This document shows positions 27,031-36,291 of a stretch of 64,000 nt of DNA, in pieces (within the stretch, counting starts at the first letter, position 1; every line of letters begins with the position of its first letter). Source of the stretch: an uncultured Cryomorphaceae bacterium (GTDB taxonomy: Bacteria > Bacteroidota > Bacteroidia > Flavobacteriales > Schleiferiaceae); assembly GCA_913043005.1 (NCBI GenBank), contig CAJWKU010000007.1, positions 1 through 64,000 of the forward strand. Reading direction: 5' to 3'. The notes beneath the pieces are model-generated. The model ran no database searches, was not told where the DNA came from, and saw nothing but the letters and a program-made list of their open reading frames with translations. A program made the translations under genes and the position numbers.

Positions 27031-29025
27031 ATGGTTTTTCAAATAGAAAGTCCTTTCCAGCCGACTGGAGATCAACCTCAGGCGATAGAAAAACTAACAG
27101 AGGGGATTTTAAATGGTGAAGCTCACCAATCATTACTGGGGGTCACTGGTTCAGGAAAAACCTTTACTGTTGCAAATGTCATAAACAAGGTTCAACGCCC
27201 AACTTTAGTTTTATCGCATAACAAAACTCTGGCTGCGCAATTATATCAAGAGTTTAAATCCTTTTTCCCAAATAATGCAGTGGAATATTTTGTCTCCTAC
27301 TATGATTATTATCAGCCCGAAGCGTTTATGCCAAGCAGTGGGACCTATATTGAGAAGGATCTAAGTATCAATGATGAAATAGAAAAAATGCGGCTGAGTG
27401 CAACTTCCTCTCTTTTAAGTGGACGGAAAGATGTTATCGTTGTGGCATCTGTATCCTGCCTTTATGGCATGGGTAACCCGGATGCCTTTAATTCTCAAAC
27501 TATTGAAATATCAAAAGGTCAAATTATCTCAAGACAGAAGCTTTTACTGAAATTTGTCAGCGCTTTATATAGCAGAACAACGGGAGACTTTAAAAGAGGT
27601 AATTTTCGCGTAAAAGGAGATACTGTAGATATATTTCCCGCTTATGGTGAGTTATTTCACAGAATATTATTTTGGGGCGATGAAATTGAATCAATCGAAG
27701 TCTGGGATCCAACTGCTATGGAGAAAAAAGAAGATATCGAAGAACTGAGACTATTTCCTGCAAACTTGTTTGTAACTACTCCGGACCAGCTAAACAATGC
27801 CATTAAAGATATTGAGCTAGACCTTGGTTTACAGGTTGATCATTTTATAAAAACAGATAGACCATTGGAGGCAAAGCGTCTTAAAGAAAGGACAACATTT
27901 GATCTTGAAATGATCAGGGAACTTGGTTATTGTTCCGGGATTGAAAACTATAGTAGATATTTAGATGGACGGAAACCCAATACAAGACCCTATTGCCTTG
28001 TGGACTATTTTTCAAAAGATTTTTTACTTATCGTTGATGAAAGTCATGTAAGTCTGCCACAAGTAAGAGCCATGTACGGGGGAGATCGTTCGCGAAAAGA
28101 AAACCTTGTTGAGTATGGGTTTCGGCTTCCTGCAGCGATGGACAATAGACCTCTTAAATTTGATGAATTTGAAGCACTTCAAAATCAAGTTATTTATGTT
28201 TCAGCTACTCCAGCAGATCACGAGTTAGAAAAGTCGGAAGGAATTATTGTTGAGCAAATCATTCGCCCTACAGGATTACTTGATCCATTAATAGAGGTTC
28301 GCCCAAGTGAAAATCAAGTTGATGATCTGATGGAAGAGATCCGTGTTAGGTCTGAAAAAAATGAAAGGATATTAGTGACTACTCTAACAAAGCGAATGGC
28401 AGAGGAATTAACTAAGTATTTTTTGCGTTACGGTGTTCGCTGCCGTTACATCCATTCAGATGTTGAGACCCTAGAACGAATACAGATAATGGAAGATTTA
28501 CGCAAAGGTCTCTTCGATGTGTTGATTGGCGTAAATCTATTAAGAGAAGGTCTTGATTTTCCTCAAGTTTCGCTTGTTGCAATTATTGATGCTGATAAAG
28601 AAGGATTTCTCAGATCGGAAAGATCATTGGTGCAAACTATTGGGCGTGCAGCAAGAAATGTAAACGGCATGGCTATTTTTTATGCTGATAAAATAACGAA
28701 CTCCATGCAAAAAACTATTTCGGAAACTACACGCCGAAGAATAATACAGTCTGAATATAACTCTGCTCACGATATAACACCAAAAGCTATATTCAAAGAA
28801 GAGTCTCACGCCTTCCAGGACAAGTACGAAGAGACCTTGCGAATGGATACAGAAAAAAGAAAATTAGACGAAACAAGGGTTGGCTTATTAACTGCTAGTC
28901 AATTAGACAATCGGATTATCGAAACGAGAAAAGAAATGGAAAAAGCTGCTAAAAATCTAGATTTTCTTGAGGCTGCGAAATACAGGGATCTTCTAGCTCA
29001 ATTGCAAAAAGCCAAGAAGAACTAA
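27031..29025 (+). CDS. uvrB: UvrABC system protein B
   Basis: A 664-residue helicase-fold protein of nucleotide excision repair. Walker A is GVTGSGKTFTV near residues 37-47, and the DNA-clamping beta-hairpin reads YYDYYQPEAFMP near 90-101. The DESH box appears as VDESHVSLPQ, motif VI as QTIGRAARN, and the UVR domain that contacts UvrC closes the protein (MEKAAKNLDFLEAAKYRD). Full length for the family (about 660-680). It is the last gene of the plus-strand run that begins at 22147, three bases after the DUF349 gene, and converges on the SemiSWEET gene with eight bases between stops. Confidence 0.97.
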   Translation: MVFQIESPFQPTGDQPQAIEKLTEGILNGEAHQSLLGVTGSGKTFTVANVINKVQRPTLVLSHNKTLAAQLYQEFKSFFPNNAVEYFVSYYDYYQPEAFMPSSGTYIEKDLSINDEIEKMRLSATSSLLSGRKDVIVVASVSCLYGMGNPDAFNSQTIEISKGQIISRQKLLLKFVSALYSRTTGDFKRGNFRVKGDTVDIFPAYGELFHRILFWGDEIESIEVWDPTAMEKKEDIEELRLFPANLFVTTPDQLNNAIKDIELDLGLQVDHFIKTDRPLEAKRLKERTTFDLEMIRELGYCSGIENYSRYLDGRKPNTRPYCLVDYFSKDFLLIVDESHVSLPQVRAMYGGDRSRKENLVEYGFRLPAAMDNRPLKFDEFEALQNQVIYVSATPADHELEKSEGIIVEQIIRPTGLLDPLIEVRPSENQVDDLMEEIRVRSEKNERILVTTLTKRMAEELTKYFLRYGVRCRYIHSDVETLERIQIMEDLRKGLFDVLIGVNLLREGLDFPQVSLVAIIDADKEGFLRSERSLVQTIGRAARNVNGMAIFYADKITNSMQKTISETTRRRIIQSEYNSAHDITPKAIFKEESHAFQDKYEETLRMDTEKRKLDETRVGLLTASQLDNRIIETRKEMEKAAKNLDFLEAAKYRDLLAQLQKAKKN

Positions 29026-29033
29026 AAGGTTTC

Positions 29034-29279
29034 TTATCCGTTTTTAATTTTAGCCCTTAAAATAATAATAGCAAGAACCAATGTTATTAGGTTGGCTAGA
29101 GTCATTTGGGCACTTCCTATCATTAATCCATAAACCAACCAGAATGATATCCCTAAAGTGAAGATCGAATACATCCATAGGCTTATGGATGAAGTCTCTT
29201 TTGTACGAATAACTTTAATTGCTTGGGGGACAAAGGAAAACGTGGTCAAAACAGCGGCCAACCATCCAATAGTCTCCAT
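29034..29279 (-). CDS. SemiSWEET-type sugar transporter
   Basis: An 81-residue membrane protein with three hydrophobic helices, the size of a single SemiSWEET/PQ-loop unit. The PQ motif is present in the first helix (TFSFVPQAIKVIRTKETSSIS), followed by the usual 'S.S.W.Y..F..G...WL.YG' pattern of the second helix, seen here as LWMYSIFTLGISFWLVYG. SemiSWEETs work as homodimers and move mono- or disaccharides down their gradient. It starts four bases after the stop of a PPIase gene and is probably co-transcribed with it. The substrate is unknown. Confidence 0.88.
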   Translation of the reverse strand: METIGWLAAVLTTFSFVPQAIKVIRTKETSSISLWMYSIFTLGISFWLVYGLMIGSAQMTLANLITLVLAIIILRAKIKNG

Positions 29280-29283
29280 ATCA

Positions 29284-30216
29284 CTATCCTACTTTGACTA
29301 ATTCAACATCGAAAATTAATGTTGCATTAGGCGGGATTACTCCACCGGCACCTTGAGAACCGTAACCTAATTCAGACGGAATAACAAAACGAGCTTTACC
29401 ACCCTCTTTGAGAAGCATAATTCCTTCATCCCATCCAGGAATTACTCTCCCTACGCCAATTGGTATATCTATCGGCTCACCTCGCTGTATACTTGAATCA
29501 AAGACAGAACCATCAACTAGGCTTCCTGTGTAATGAACTTTAACAGTTTGACCAGAATTCGGAGCTTTACCTGAACCGTCTACTTCCATTTTATAATACA
29601 AACCTGAATCCGTTTTAATCATACCCTCTATTAATGACTCTACAGCTTTCAAATCCGATGCTTTCGCCTTAGACTCTATTTCTTTTTGAGACTCCATACC
29701 CTTTTCAAAAGCATCATGAGCATTGAATGACTCTGCTTCAGAACCTACAGCCAAAATCTCTACACTATTTAATTTATCATTCCCTGCTACCTTATCCACA
29801 ACTTCTTGTCCTTCGATAACCTGGCCAAATACCGTGTGCTTGCCATCAAGCCATGAAGTCTCAACATGAGTAATAAAAAATTGAGAACCATTTGTTCCCG
29901 GACCTGCATTTGCCATTGACAATACTCCAGGACCTGAATGCTTTAAATCAGATACAATTTCATCTGGAAAGTTATAACCAGGGCCACCAGTTCCCTTTCC
30001 TTCGGGGCATCCCCCTTGGATCATAAAGTCCGGGATAACACGATGGAAAGAAAGTCCATCATAATATTTTTGACCATCTGGAAATGCTGAATTCTTTTGA
30101 GTACCATTTGCCAAACCAACAAAATTACCAACGGTCATAGGTGTTTGCTTGTGATGGAGTAAAACGGTGATAGTTCCTTTTGAAGTATTGAAACGAGCAT
30201 ACAAGCCGTCATTCAT
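29284..30216 (-). CDS. Cyclophilin-FKBP fusion peptidyl-prolyl isomerase (cytoplasmic form)
   Basis: A 310-residue protein with two different PPIase folds. Residues about 5-160 are a cyclophilin ([13 protein letters not shown], then NGSQFFIT with the conserved arginine and glutamine). Residues about 205-310 are an FKBP domain ([55 protein letters not shown]). A charged helical linker joins them. There is no signal peptide or lipobox, so this copy should be cytoplasmic, unlike its neighbour. Both domains look catalytically complete. It lies 54 bases after the second fusion gene and four bases before the SemiSWEET gene, all on the minus strand. Confidence 0.93.
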   Translation of the reverse strand: MNDGLYARFNTSKGTITVLLHHKQTPMTVGNFVGLANGTQKNSAFPDGQKYYDGLSFHRVIPDFMIQGGCPEGKGTGGPGYNFPDEIVSDLKHSGPGVLSMANAGPGTNGSQFFITHVETSWLDGKHTVFGQVIEGQEVVDKVAGNDKLNSVEILAVGSEAESFNAHDAFEKGMESQKEIESKAKASDLKAVESLIEGMIKTDSGLYYKMEVDGSGKAPNSGQTVKVHYTGSLVDGSVFDSSIQRGEPIDIPIGVGRVIPGWDEGIMLLKEGGKARFVIPSELGYGSQGAGGVIPPNATLIFDVELVKVG

Positions 30217-30270
30217 AGTTATATTTTTTTAGATATATTATTGAGAGAATAAGGATGATTTAGAAGTTAA

Positions 30271-31458
30271 TTAGTTAGAAGGCATAATATCTTCAATCCA
30301 AACATCAAAAACCAAAGAGCTATTCGGCGGAATCAATTGACCTGCACCACTTTCACCATAACCTAGAGCTGAAGGAATTAGCAACTTTGAGTGACCACCT
30401 TTTTTTAAACCAATTAGACCGCGCTTCCAGCCCTCAATAACACGACCTGAGGGTCCTGCTATTACGGGAAACGGTCCATAAGGTTCTCTTTGAGGGTTGT
30501 AATTATTCATTTGCATCGCTACTTCTTTAACACTACTATCAAAAGGCTTTCCAGATGATAAATACCCTGCATAGTGAACTAAAACTTTATCTCCAGCTTT
30601 GACGGGTTCGCCTTCTCCTACCGTAACATCAAAAACTTTCAACCCATCCGCTAACTCACGAGCCTTGGCATTCCAAAACTTATATTCTGGCTCATACAAA
30701 TCTGAATCAACCATTCCTCCATCCATTAACCATTGAAATTGACTGGATCTCTCAAGACCTTTTTTCGCACTTTGTTTTTTCTTGTCTTCTACAGCTAATA
30801 TTATTTCACTTTTTTTCGTTGAAAATATTTCTGGAGCATTAAAGGATTTTGCTACTTTACCCACTCTTAGAATCTCAATTGTCATGGTTATATCTTCATT
30901 CGGAACGTTAGATCCATTTTTTTCTACTCCAGCAATTTCAATAATTTTCTCAACTCCCTTTATCGTTTTCCCAAAGATGGAATGTTTATTATCTAGCCAA
31001 GCCGTTGGTACTTCGGTGATAAAAAATTGAGAGCCATTGGTATTTGGACCACTGTTGGCCATCGATAATATACCGGGAACCGAATGCTTGAGATCTGGAT
31101 GAAATTCATCTGGAAAACTGTATCCAGGACCACCTTGCCCTGTACCCTGAGGGTCGCCCCCCTGAATCATAAATTCAGGGATTACTCGATGAAACTTAAG
31201 TCCATCAAAAAATCGCTCTCCAGACTTGGTAGATACCTCTGGATGATTTCCTTCAGCTAGAGCTACAAAGTTTGCTACTGTCATTGGTGCCTTCTCCATT
31301 TCTAACTGAATAAGTAAATCTCCTTTTGAAGATTTAATTAGAGCAAAAAGTCCATCTTGAAGTTTCACTTTTTCACCATTTACTTGGACGCCACTTGGCA
31401 TGGCTGCGCAGGATATTATAAAAATTGCTACTAGAGCAAGAGCTGCAAATCGTTTCAT
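30271..31458 (-). CDS. Cyclophilin-FKBP fusion PPIase lipoprotein
   Basis: A 395-residue protein with a lipoprotein signal peptide (MKRFAALALVAIFIISC, lipid-anchored C17). A cyclophilin domain spans about 35-205 ([27 protein letters not shown]), and an FKBP domain about 275-393 (VLVHYAGYLSSGKPFDSS, VIEGWKRGLIGL, IPSALGYGESGAG, IPPNSSLVFDVWI). It is a longer, exported paralogue of the next gene with the same domain order. It should help fold secreted or outer-membrane proteins in the periplasm. It follows the GldI-like gene by 31 bases, so three PPIase genes lie in a row. Confidence 0.93.
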   Translation of the reverse strand: MKRFAALALVAIFIISCAAMPSGVQVNGEKVKLQDGLFALIKSSKGDLLIQLEMEKAPMTVANFVALAEGNHPEVSTKSGERFFDGLKFHRVIPEFMIQGGDPQGTGQGGPGYSFPDEFHPDLKHSVPGILSMANSGPNTNGSQFFITEVPTAWLDNKHSIFGKTIKGVEKIIEIAGVEKNGSNVPNEDITMTIEILRVGKVAKSFNAPEIFSTKKSEIILAVEDKKKQSAKKGLERSSQFQWLMDGGMVDSDLYEPEYKFWNAKARELADGLKVFDVTVGEGEPVKAGDKVLVHYAGYLSSGKPFDSSVKEVAMQMNNYNPQREPYGPFPVIAGPSGRVIEGWKRGLIGLKKGGHSKLLIPSALGYGESGAGQLIPPNSSLVFDVWIEDIMPSN

Positions 31459-31489
31459 AATTCTAGGGTTAGATAATTTATCGTTTTAC

Positions 31490-32056
31490 TTAAAGAATGC
31501 GAAGGTAATAAACAAGGGTTGTAAGAGGAGGTATTGTATTTAAATCTCCTGCAAGACCATGTGCGAGGTGTGCAGGAATGATTAATATCAGGCTATCTCC
31601 TTGCCGCGAACCCAAAGACGCCTCTTGTACTCCCCAAATCATCTCGCTATCTCGAAGTATTGAAAATTGAGAATGTTCAGATTGATTAAACTCATAGCCC
31701 TTAAGATCAGTAATTCTTGAATGAACCTGGACCAAATCTCCAGTATCTAATATATTACCACTGCCACACTCAATTACAGAAATATGCATCCCCAATCCAT
31801 TTCTAATAAATTTTTGACTAGAGGAATCCATATATGATCTTATGGCTTGACGCTCCGCATCTAAAACTGCCCTGTTTTGATCAATCATTCTCTCATATTT
31901 TTCACGATCTGTCAATTTTGACTCCTTCGTTTCCTCCACTTGTATTGAGCATGAAATTGAGAGTGATATGGCAAACATAAAACTCAAAACAGTTCGTGCT
32001 GTGGGAAAAATGGAAAGCCAAAAAGGTGCTGATTTTAGATTAGATAATTTAATCAT
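31490..32056 (-). CDS. gldI: GldI-like FKBP-type PPIase lipoprotein
   Basis: A 188-residue protein if the ATG at 32056 is used; the frame extends to a TTG at 32095, but that would overlap nrnA by 47 bases, against eight for the ATG. A hydrophobic stretch ends in a lipobox (ISLSISC, C36), followed by a linker with a helical segment and an FKBP domain at about 85-188 (SVIECGSGNILDTGDLVQVHS, LILIIPAHLAHGLAG, IPPLTTLVYYLRIL). The FKBP domain is divergent: several usual active-site aromatics are missing. In flavobacteria the gliding-motility PPIase GldI is encoded beside nrnA and ndk, as here, so I favour that name. A plain FKBP lipoprotein is the alternative. Confidence 0.6.
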   Translation of the reverse strand: MIKLSNLKSAPFWLSIFPTARTVLSFMFAISLSISCSIQVEETKESKLTDREKYERMIDQNRAVLDAERQAIRSYMDSSSQKFIRNGLGMHISVIECGSGNILDTGDLVQVHSRITDLKGYEFNQSEHSQFSILRDSEMIWGVQEASLGSRQGDSLILIIPAHLAHGLAGDLNTIPPLTTLVYYLRIL

Positions 32057-33050
32057 CGAGAAGAGCTTCTTTATAGGTAGATTTAAATTTCTCAATCGTC
32101 TCTGTGATATTCATATTACTTAAACCTCCTGAGGCATTTTTATGTCCACCACCTTCCCAATTCTCCCTGGCGTATTTATTTACATCAACTTCACCTTTAC
32201 TTCGAAAAGATAATTTCATCTTACTATCCGCATCTTCTCGAATAAAAATAGAAATCAACACGCCAGTAACTCCAAGACCTTGATTCACTAAACCCTCGGT
32301 ATCTCCGGGTTGATACTTTAATTCGCTAAGATCGCTTTGTTTAAGATAAACAATAGAAGCAAATCCATCGTCAGTAATAATGAGATTAGATAATGCACGA
32401 CCCCAAATCATTAATCGACTCTTGGGGTTATTATCAAATAATCGATCATGAATAACATGGGGAATGGCTCCGGCCTCAATTAACTTTCCCGCAATATACA
32501 TGGTCCGATCAGAAGTTATAGGGAATCTGAATGAACCTGTATCCGTGATTAGACCCATTAGTAAATTATCTGCACAGGCGAGATCAATATTACCTCCATC
32601 TCTTTCAATCAAATCATAAACCATCTCACATGTCGAGCTCTTGGAAGTCATTGAAAATACTAGGTCGAAAGTCGTATCTGGACTTTCATGATGATCGATC
32701 ATAATTTTTTTTCCGAGGAAACCACTGATCATTGACTGCATATCAGCTCCAACCCTACTCGCCACGTTATAATCAAGGGAAAAAAGAACATCAGCTCTTT
32801 GAAAAATCTCTTCGCTCTTGCTAGGATCTGAACTGAAAACATGAACGAAATCTGATGAATAACCTATGCTTCCTTGTAATGGGATTGAAGGTGGATTTGG
32901 GAAGACAATATCAACGGAATAACTCTGACTATGCAAATAATGAGCTAATCCCAACGCGCTTCCTATTGCATCACCATCGGGATTCCTATGGCTCGTTAAA
33001 ACAATCTTCCTTGGCTTTTCTCGTAAAAAACTAATAATTCTATCTATCAT
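32049..33050 (-). CDS. nrnA: Bifunctional oligoribonuclease / PAP phosphatase NrnA
   Basis: A 333-residue DHH/DHHA1 phosphoesterase. The first metal-binding motif is [14 protein letters not shown] (residues 20-33), the DHH motif reads MIDHHESPD near 117-125, and the DHHA1 domain ends with the [10 protein letters not shown] loop near 302-311. NrnA degrades short RNA oligonucleotides and dephosphorylates 3'-phosphoadenosine 5'-phosphate. The end overlaps the GldI-like gene by eight bases and the start is divergent from ndk with 68 bases between. The order ndk / nrnA / gldI is common in flavobacteria. Confidence 0.92.
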   Translation of the reverse strand: MIDRIISFLREKPRKIVLTSHRNPDGDAIGSALGLAHYLHSQSYSVDIVFPNPPSIPLQGSIGYSSDFVHVFSSDPSKSEEIFQRADVLFSLDYNVASRVGADMQSMISGFLGKKIMIDHHESPDTTFDLVFSMTSKSSTCEMVYDLIERDGGNIDLACADNLLMGLITDTGSFRFPITSDRTMYIAGKLIEAGAIPHVIHDRLFDNNPKSRLMIWGRALSNLIITDDGFASIVYLKQSDLSELKYQPGDTEGLVNQGLGVTGVLISIFIREDADSKMKLSFRSKGEVDVNKYARENWEGGGHKNASGGLSNMNITETIEKFKSTYKEALLDD

Positions 33051-33080
33051 TTTATTCCATTAAAGTAATTGTAAATTTCG

Positions 33081-33088
33081 TAAATTTG
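33081..33088 (+). promoter_or_regulatory. Candidate -7 box for ndk
   Basis: TAAATTTG fits TAnnTTTG and is followed by a CG-rich start region, a common Bacteroidota pattern. It lies 30 bases before the ATG at 33119 and overlaps the TTG that would open a longer frame, which supports the ATG. A near-copy (GTAAATTT) sits ten bases upstream. No good -33 TTG at normal spacing. Confidence 0.45.
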
Positions 33089-33118
33089 CGCCCGAAAACT
33101 AGAACTAAATATTCCAAG

Positions 33119-33532
33119 ATGAACCGCACCTTCACCATGATCAAACCAGATGCCGTAGAAAACGGACATATTGGCGCAATACTAGAAAAAATAAATTTTG
33201 CAGGATTTAATATCGCAGCAATGAAATTGACAAAGCTGAGTAAAAGTGATGCTGAAAAGTTTTATGAAGTCCATGCTGAACGTCCTTTTTACGGAGAACT
33301 GGTTAATTACATGTCTTCAGGACCAATTGTGGCTGCAATTCTTGAAAAAGATAATGCTGTAAAAGACTTTAGGACACTAATCGGATCTACAAATCCTGCA
33401 GAGGCAGCTGAAGGAACTATTAGAAAGCTTTTTGCTACATCTATTTCAGCAAATGCAATTCACGGTTCGGACAGTAATGAAAATGCAAATTTAGAAGGAG
33501 AATTCTTTTTTTCGATGAAAGAGAGGTTCTGA
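33119..33532 (+). CDS. ndk: Nucleoside diphosphate kinase
   Basis: A 137-residue enzyme that transfers phosphate between nucleoside tri- and diphosphates through a phosphohistidine. The start is the ATG at 33119 ([13 protein letters not shown]), the usual N-terminus; a longer frame from a TTG at 33086 overlaps the candidate promoter box. The Kpn loop region reads [16 protein letters not shown], and the active-site histidine is in [15 protein letters not shown]. The [15 protein letters not shown] segment is standard. Full length for the family. Divergent from nrnA. Confidence 0.96.
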   Translation: MNRTFTMIKPDAVENGHIGAILEKINFAGFNIAAMKLTKLSKSDAEKFYEVHAERPFYGELVNYMSSGPIVAAILEKDNAVKDFRTLIGSTNPAEAAEGTIRKLFATSISANAIHGSDSNENANLEGEFFFSMKERF

Positions 33533-33565
33533 ATAAACTAAAGGATAACCTATGTTGGGTCTTCT

Positions 33566-33859
33566 TTAGTTTAATATTATCTCAGAAATAACAATTTCCT
33601 GATCATTTTTTTCATTCAAAGCATCGAGCAACCGCTTTTTTTGCATGCCCAATTCGTGTCTCAAGGAATTGGAATCACAATTAACATAAAGAATGCCATT
33701 TTTCAGGGAGAATTTTCGAACCTTTTGATAAGCTTGTTCTCCTAGGATTTCTATCCAAGCATTCTCTATCAACCCCAATTTATAGGCATTTTTATTCTGA
33801 AAAGGTACCTTGAACGAACCTATAATTTCAGCTATGGATTTTAAATCGGGCTTTGTCAT
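33566..33859 (-). CDS. DUF721 / DciA-like protein
   Basis: A 97-residue small protein of the DUF721 family. It shows the usual W...G......R...F..G.L.V...S...R.EL pattern, visible as AWIEILGEQAYQKVRKF and LYVNCDSNSLRHELGMQK. DUF721 includes DciA, a loader of replicative helicase in many bacteria; in Bacteroidota these small proteins are commonly encoded next to recF. Here the start shares a base with the recF stop (TAATG), so it is translationally coupled to recF. A replication or DNA-repair role is inferred from family and context. Confidence 0.85.
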   Translation of the reverse strand: MTKPDLKSIAEIIGSFKVPFQNKNAYKLGLIENAWIEILGEQAYQKVRKFSLKNGILYVNCDSNSLRHELGMQKKRLLDALNEKNDQEIVISEIILN

Positions 33860-34953
33860 TAGCTACTCAAATCTATTACTTTAGCCTCTTCATTCACTGA
33901 CTTCATCATAAATTCTGTTCTTTCAGTGTGAGTATCGGTAATGAAAATTTGACCAAAATGGTGCTCATTTACCAATCGAATCAACCCCTCTACCCTGATA
34001 GCGTCCAGCTTATCAAATATATCGTCCAGCAATAAAATGGGCTTAACTCGTAAAGAATTTTTCAAAGAATCAAATACCGCAAGTTTCAGAGCTACAACAA
34101 AGGATTTTTGCTGTCCCTGAGAGCCGACTCGATTTAGTTGTTCTCCATGAAGTTTAAATACTAAGTCCTCTCTATGAATTCCCTTAGAGGTATACTGCAA
34201 AACTCGATCTTTATCTATATTTTGCTTTAACAACATATCTAAATCTTTTTCATGCAATGAGGATTTATATTCAATTCCCACAATTTCTTTATCCCCTGCC
34301 ATCCAGCCATAATACTTTTTTAACACAGGTTCAAAATCCTCAACAAATGAAAGTCGAGCTGAATAAATTATTTTACTATTTGAAACAAGCTGATCATTAT
34401 ATAAATCAAGCATAGACTCATCAAAAGTTCGGTTAGCAGCAAAATATTTTAATAGCGCATTTCTTTGCGATAGGGCGCGATTATACGCCAAAAGAGCTTC
34501 TAGGTATTTCTTATTTGATTGTGCAATTACAGAATTCATAAATTTCCGTCTCGCCTCACTTCCATCAGTAATAAGATTTCTATCATATGGACTAATCATT
34601 ACTACAGGAAATCTACCTAGATGATCGGAAAGCTTTGTGTACTCTCCGTCATCTGTCTTAAATACTTTTTTTTCACCTTTTTTAAGACCACAGTAAATCG
34701 GGGTAACAATATCATTAGCTCGCATTTCTCCTTCAAGCACAAAAAACGGAGCATTAAACTGAATATTGTGGAAATCAGAATTATGAAAGTAACTTTTTGT
34801 CATGCATAAGACATGAATTGCATCTAAAATCGTTGTCTTTCCAGCGCCATTAATTCCAACTATAGCATTTAGCTTGGGCGAAAAAGAGAAATCAATTGAA
34901 GTATGGTTTTTGAAATGAACCATACGCAGTTCTGTTAGTGTCAAATCATGCAT
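33859..34953 (-). CDS. recF: DNA replication/repair protein RecF
   Basis: A 364-residue SMC-like ATPase. Walker A is GINGAGKTTILDAIH near residues 33-47, the signature region reads VGSQGQQKSFVVALKLA near 280, and Walker B is PILLLDDIFDKLD near 305. RecF loads RecA at gaps, together with RecO and RecR (recR is at 50810 in this window). A candidate promoter box lies four bases before the ATG, so translation may be leaderless. The stop shares a base with the DUF721 start. Confidence 0.95.
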   Translation of the reverse strand: MHDLTLTELRMVHFKNHTSIDFSFSPKLNAIVGINGAGKTTILDAIHVLCMTKSYFHNSDFHNIQFNAPFFVLEGEMRANDIVTPIYCGLKKGEKKVFKTDDGEYTKLSDHLGRFPVVMISPYDRNLITDGSEARRKFMNSVIAQSNKKYLEALLAYNRALSQRNALLKYFAANRTFDESMLDLYNDQLVSNSKIIYSARLSFVEDFEPVLKKYYGWMAGDKEIVGIEYKSSLHEKDLDMLLKQNIDKDRVLQYTSKGIHREDLVFKLHGEQLNRVGSQGQQKSFVVALKLAVFDSLKNSLRVKPILLLDDIFDKLDAIRVEGLIRLVNEHHFGQIFITDTHTERTEFMMKSVNEEAKVIDLSS

Positions 34954-34957
34954 ATGT

Positions 34958-34965
34958 CAAAAGTA
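34958..34965 (-). promoter_or_regulatory. Candidate -7 box for recF
   Basis: TACTTTTG on the minus strand fits TAnnTTTG and ends four bases before the recF ATG at 34953. Transcription would begin at or next to the start codon. It faces the opposite promoter box at 34987-34994. Confidence 0.45.
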
Positions 34966-34986
34966 GCTCCAATCGACGGTTTTAGC

Positions 34987-34994
34987 TATCTTTG
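34987..34994 (+). promoter_or_regulatory. Candidate -7 box for YfgM-like TPR gene
   Basis: TATCTTTG fits TAnnTTTG, is followed by CCGCCC, and lies 35 bases before the ATG at 35030. A clear -33 element is not visible. Confidence 0.5.
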
Positions 34995-35029
34995 CCGCCC
35001 TCAATATAAAGATTTCGTAAAACAATATT

Positions 35030-35728
35030 ATGGCAAAGAAAAAAGAATTTGATCTTATTGAAAACCCTGAGGCAGCTGTTGAAGCAGGCTTGAATAAAGT
35101 AGAAACCTTTGTTCAAAAACATAAAGAAAAAATTATTGGTATTGTTGGGGCTGCAATATTTGGAGTTGCTGGAGTGTGGGCTTATAATCAATTCATAAGT
35201 ATTCCAAATGAAGAAAAAGCTCAGGTTGCAATTTATCCTGCTCAACAAGCTTTTGCTAAAGATTCTTTAAAATTAGCTCTTAATGGCGACGGGCTTAATC
35301 TTGGTTTCTTAGATATTATTGAGGAATATGGATCTACAAAAGCCGCAAACCTCGCCAACTATTACGCGGGACTATGTTATTTGAGCCTAGGCCAGCCTGA
35401 AGATGCAATTGAATACCTAGATGATTTTACAGGTAATGACCCCGTTTTGAGCATTGTTGCAAAGGGTGCGATTGGAGATGCTTTTGCCGATCTCAATCAA
35501 CCGAAAGAAGCTTTAGAGTATTATACTCTTGCCTCAAAAGGAAAAGCTAACAATTTTTTAACTCCAATCTTTCTAAAGAAAGCTGGAACAGCAGCTGAGA
35601 TGGGAAAAAATTACAAGGCTGCATTAAAAATTTATAAGCGTTTAAAATCAGATTTCCCAAATTCGAACGAATCGGAAAATATAGAGGCATTTATATCATA
35701 TTGCGAAGCTAAAATCAGTAATTCTTAA
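35030..35728 (+). CDS. YfgM-like membrane-anchored TPR protein
   Basis: A 232-residue protein with a cytoplasmic N-terminal helix, one transmembrane segment near residues 37-53 (IIGIVGAAIFGVAGVWAYN), and a periplasmic TPR region. The repeats are visible as NYYAGLCYLSLGQPEDAIEYL and GDAFADLNQPKEALEYY. The layout matches the TPR_21/YfgM group, which in E. coli helps proteins across the cytoplasmic membrane with chaperones. It precedes ribH with no gap between stop and start, so the two are probably one transcript. Confidence 0.82.
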   Translation: MAKKKEFDLIENPEAAVEAGLNKVETFVQKHKEKIIGIVGAAIFGVAGVWAYNQFISIPNEEKAQVAIYPAQQAFAKDSLKLALNGDGLNLGFLDIIEEYGSTKAANLANYYAGLCYLSLGQPEDAIEYLDDFTGNDPVLSIVAKGAIGDAFADLNQPKEALEYYTLASKGKANNFLTPIFLKKAGTAAEMGKNYKAALKIYKRLKSDFPNSNESENIEAFISYCEAKISNS

Positions 35729-36199
35729 ATGTCTACTGCTCAAGGCGCAAATGTTGATCTAAAAAAGTTACCCTCATCAAAAGGTAAGCGCTTTGCTTTG
35801 GTAGTTTCTGAATGGAACTCGGAAATTACCGATAATTTAAAATCCGGTGCTCGAGAAACATTGCTCACAGCAGGAGTAAAAACAAAAGACATAGAAGAAT
35901 TTTATGTACCGGGTAGTTTTGAATTAATACATGCCTGTAAAGTTGTCTCAGAGTCACTAGAGTTTGACTCTGTAATAGCAATTGGGTCAATCATTAGAGG
36001 TGAAACCTCTCATTTTGATTATGTATGTCAGGGTGTTTCAAATGGAATCGCTCTTCTAAATGCGAATGGAAAAATCCCGGTTATACTTTGTGTGTTAACT
36101 GATGACAACATGCAGCAATCAATTGATCGCTCTGGGGGTAAGTATGGCAACAAAGGAGCAGAAGCATCAATTGCAGCCATAAAAATGGCTAGCTTTTAA
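35729..36199 (+). CDS. ribH: 6,7-dimethyl-8-ribityllumazine synthase
   Basis: A 156-residue enzyme of riboflavin synthesis. It condenses the pyrimidine intermediate with 3,4-dihydroxybutanone 4-phosphate to form lumazine. Key segments are VVSEWNSEIT (ribityl-side aromatic), VPGSFEL (phosphate and substrate loop), GSIIRGETSHFDYV with the conserved histidine, and SGGKYGNKGAEA near the end. The loop before this reads VILCVLTDDN, where many homologues have VIFGVLT, a mild variation. No other riboflavin gene is nearby. It abuts the YfgM-like gene directly. Confidence 0.95.
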   Translation: MSTAQGANVDLKKLPSSKGKRFALVVSEWNSEITDNLKSGARETLLTAGVKTKDIEEFYVPGSFELIHACKVVSESLEFDSVIAIGSIIRGETSHFDYVCQGVSNGIALLNANGKIPVILCVLTDDNMQQSIDRSGGKYGNKGAEASIAAIKMASF

Positions 36200-36291
36200 A
36201 AAAATCAGAGGCTTTTCCAGGTATTCTTGATACGTTTTTACTTAAAATGGAGATTAATGTTTTTAATTTAAACTTTTATACTTTGATTTAA

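Noticed and set aside
32057-32095. Longer GldI-like protein starting at a TTG
   Set aside because: It would overlap nrnA by 47 bases and put extra residues before the lipoprotein signal; the ATG at 32056 fits better.
33086-33118. Longer ndk from a TTG
   Set aside because: The TTG is part of the TAAATTTG promoter box and the extra residues are not found in NDK proteins.
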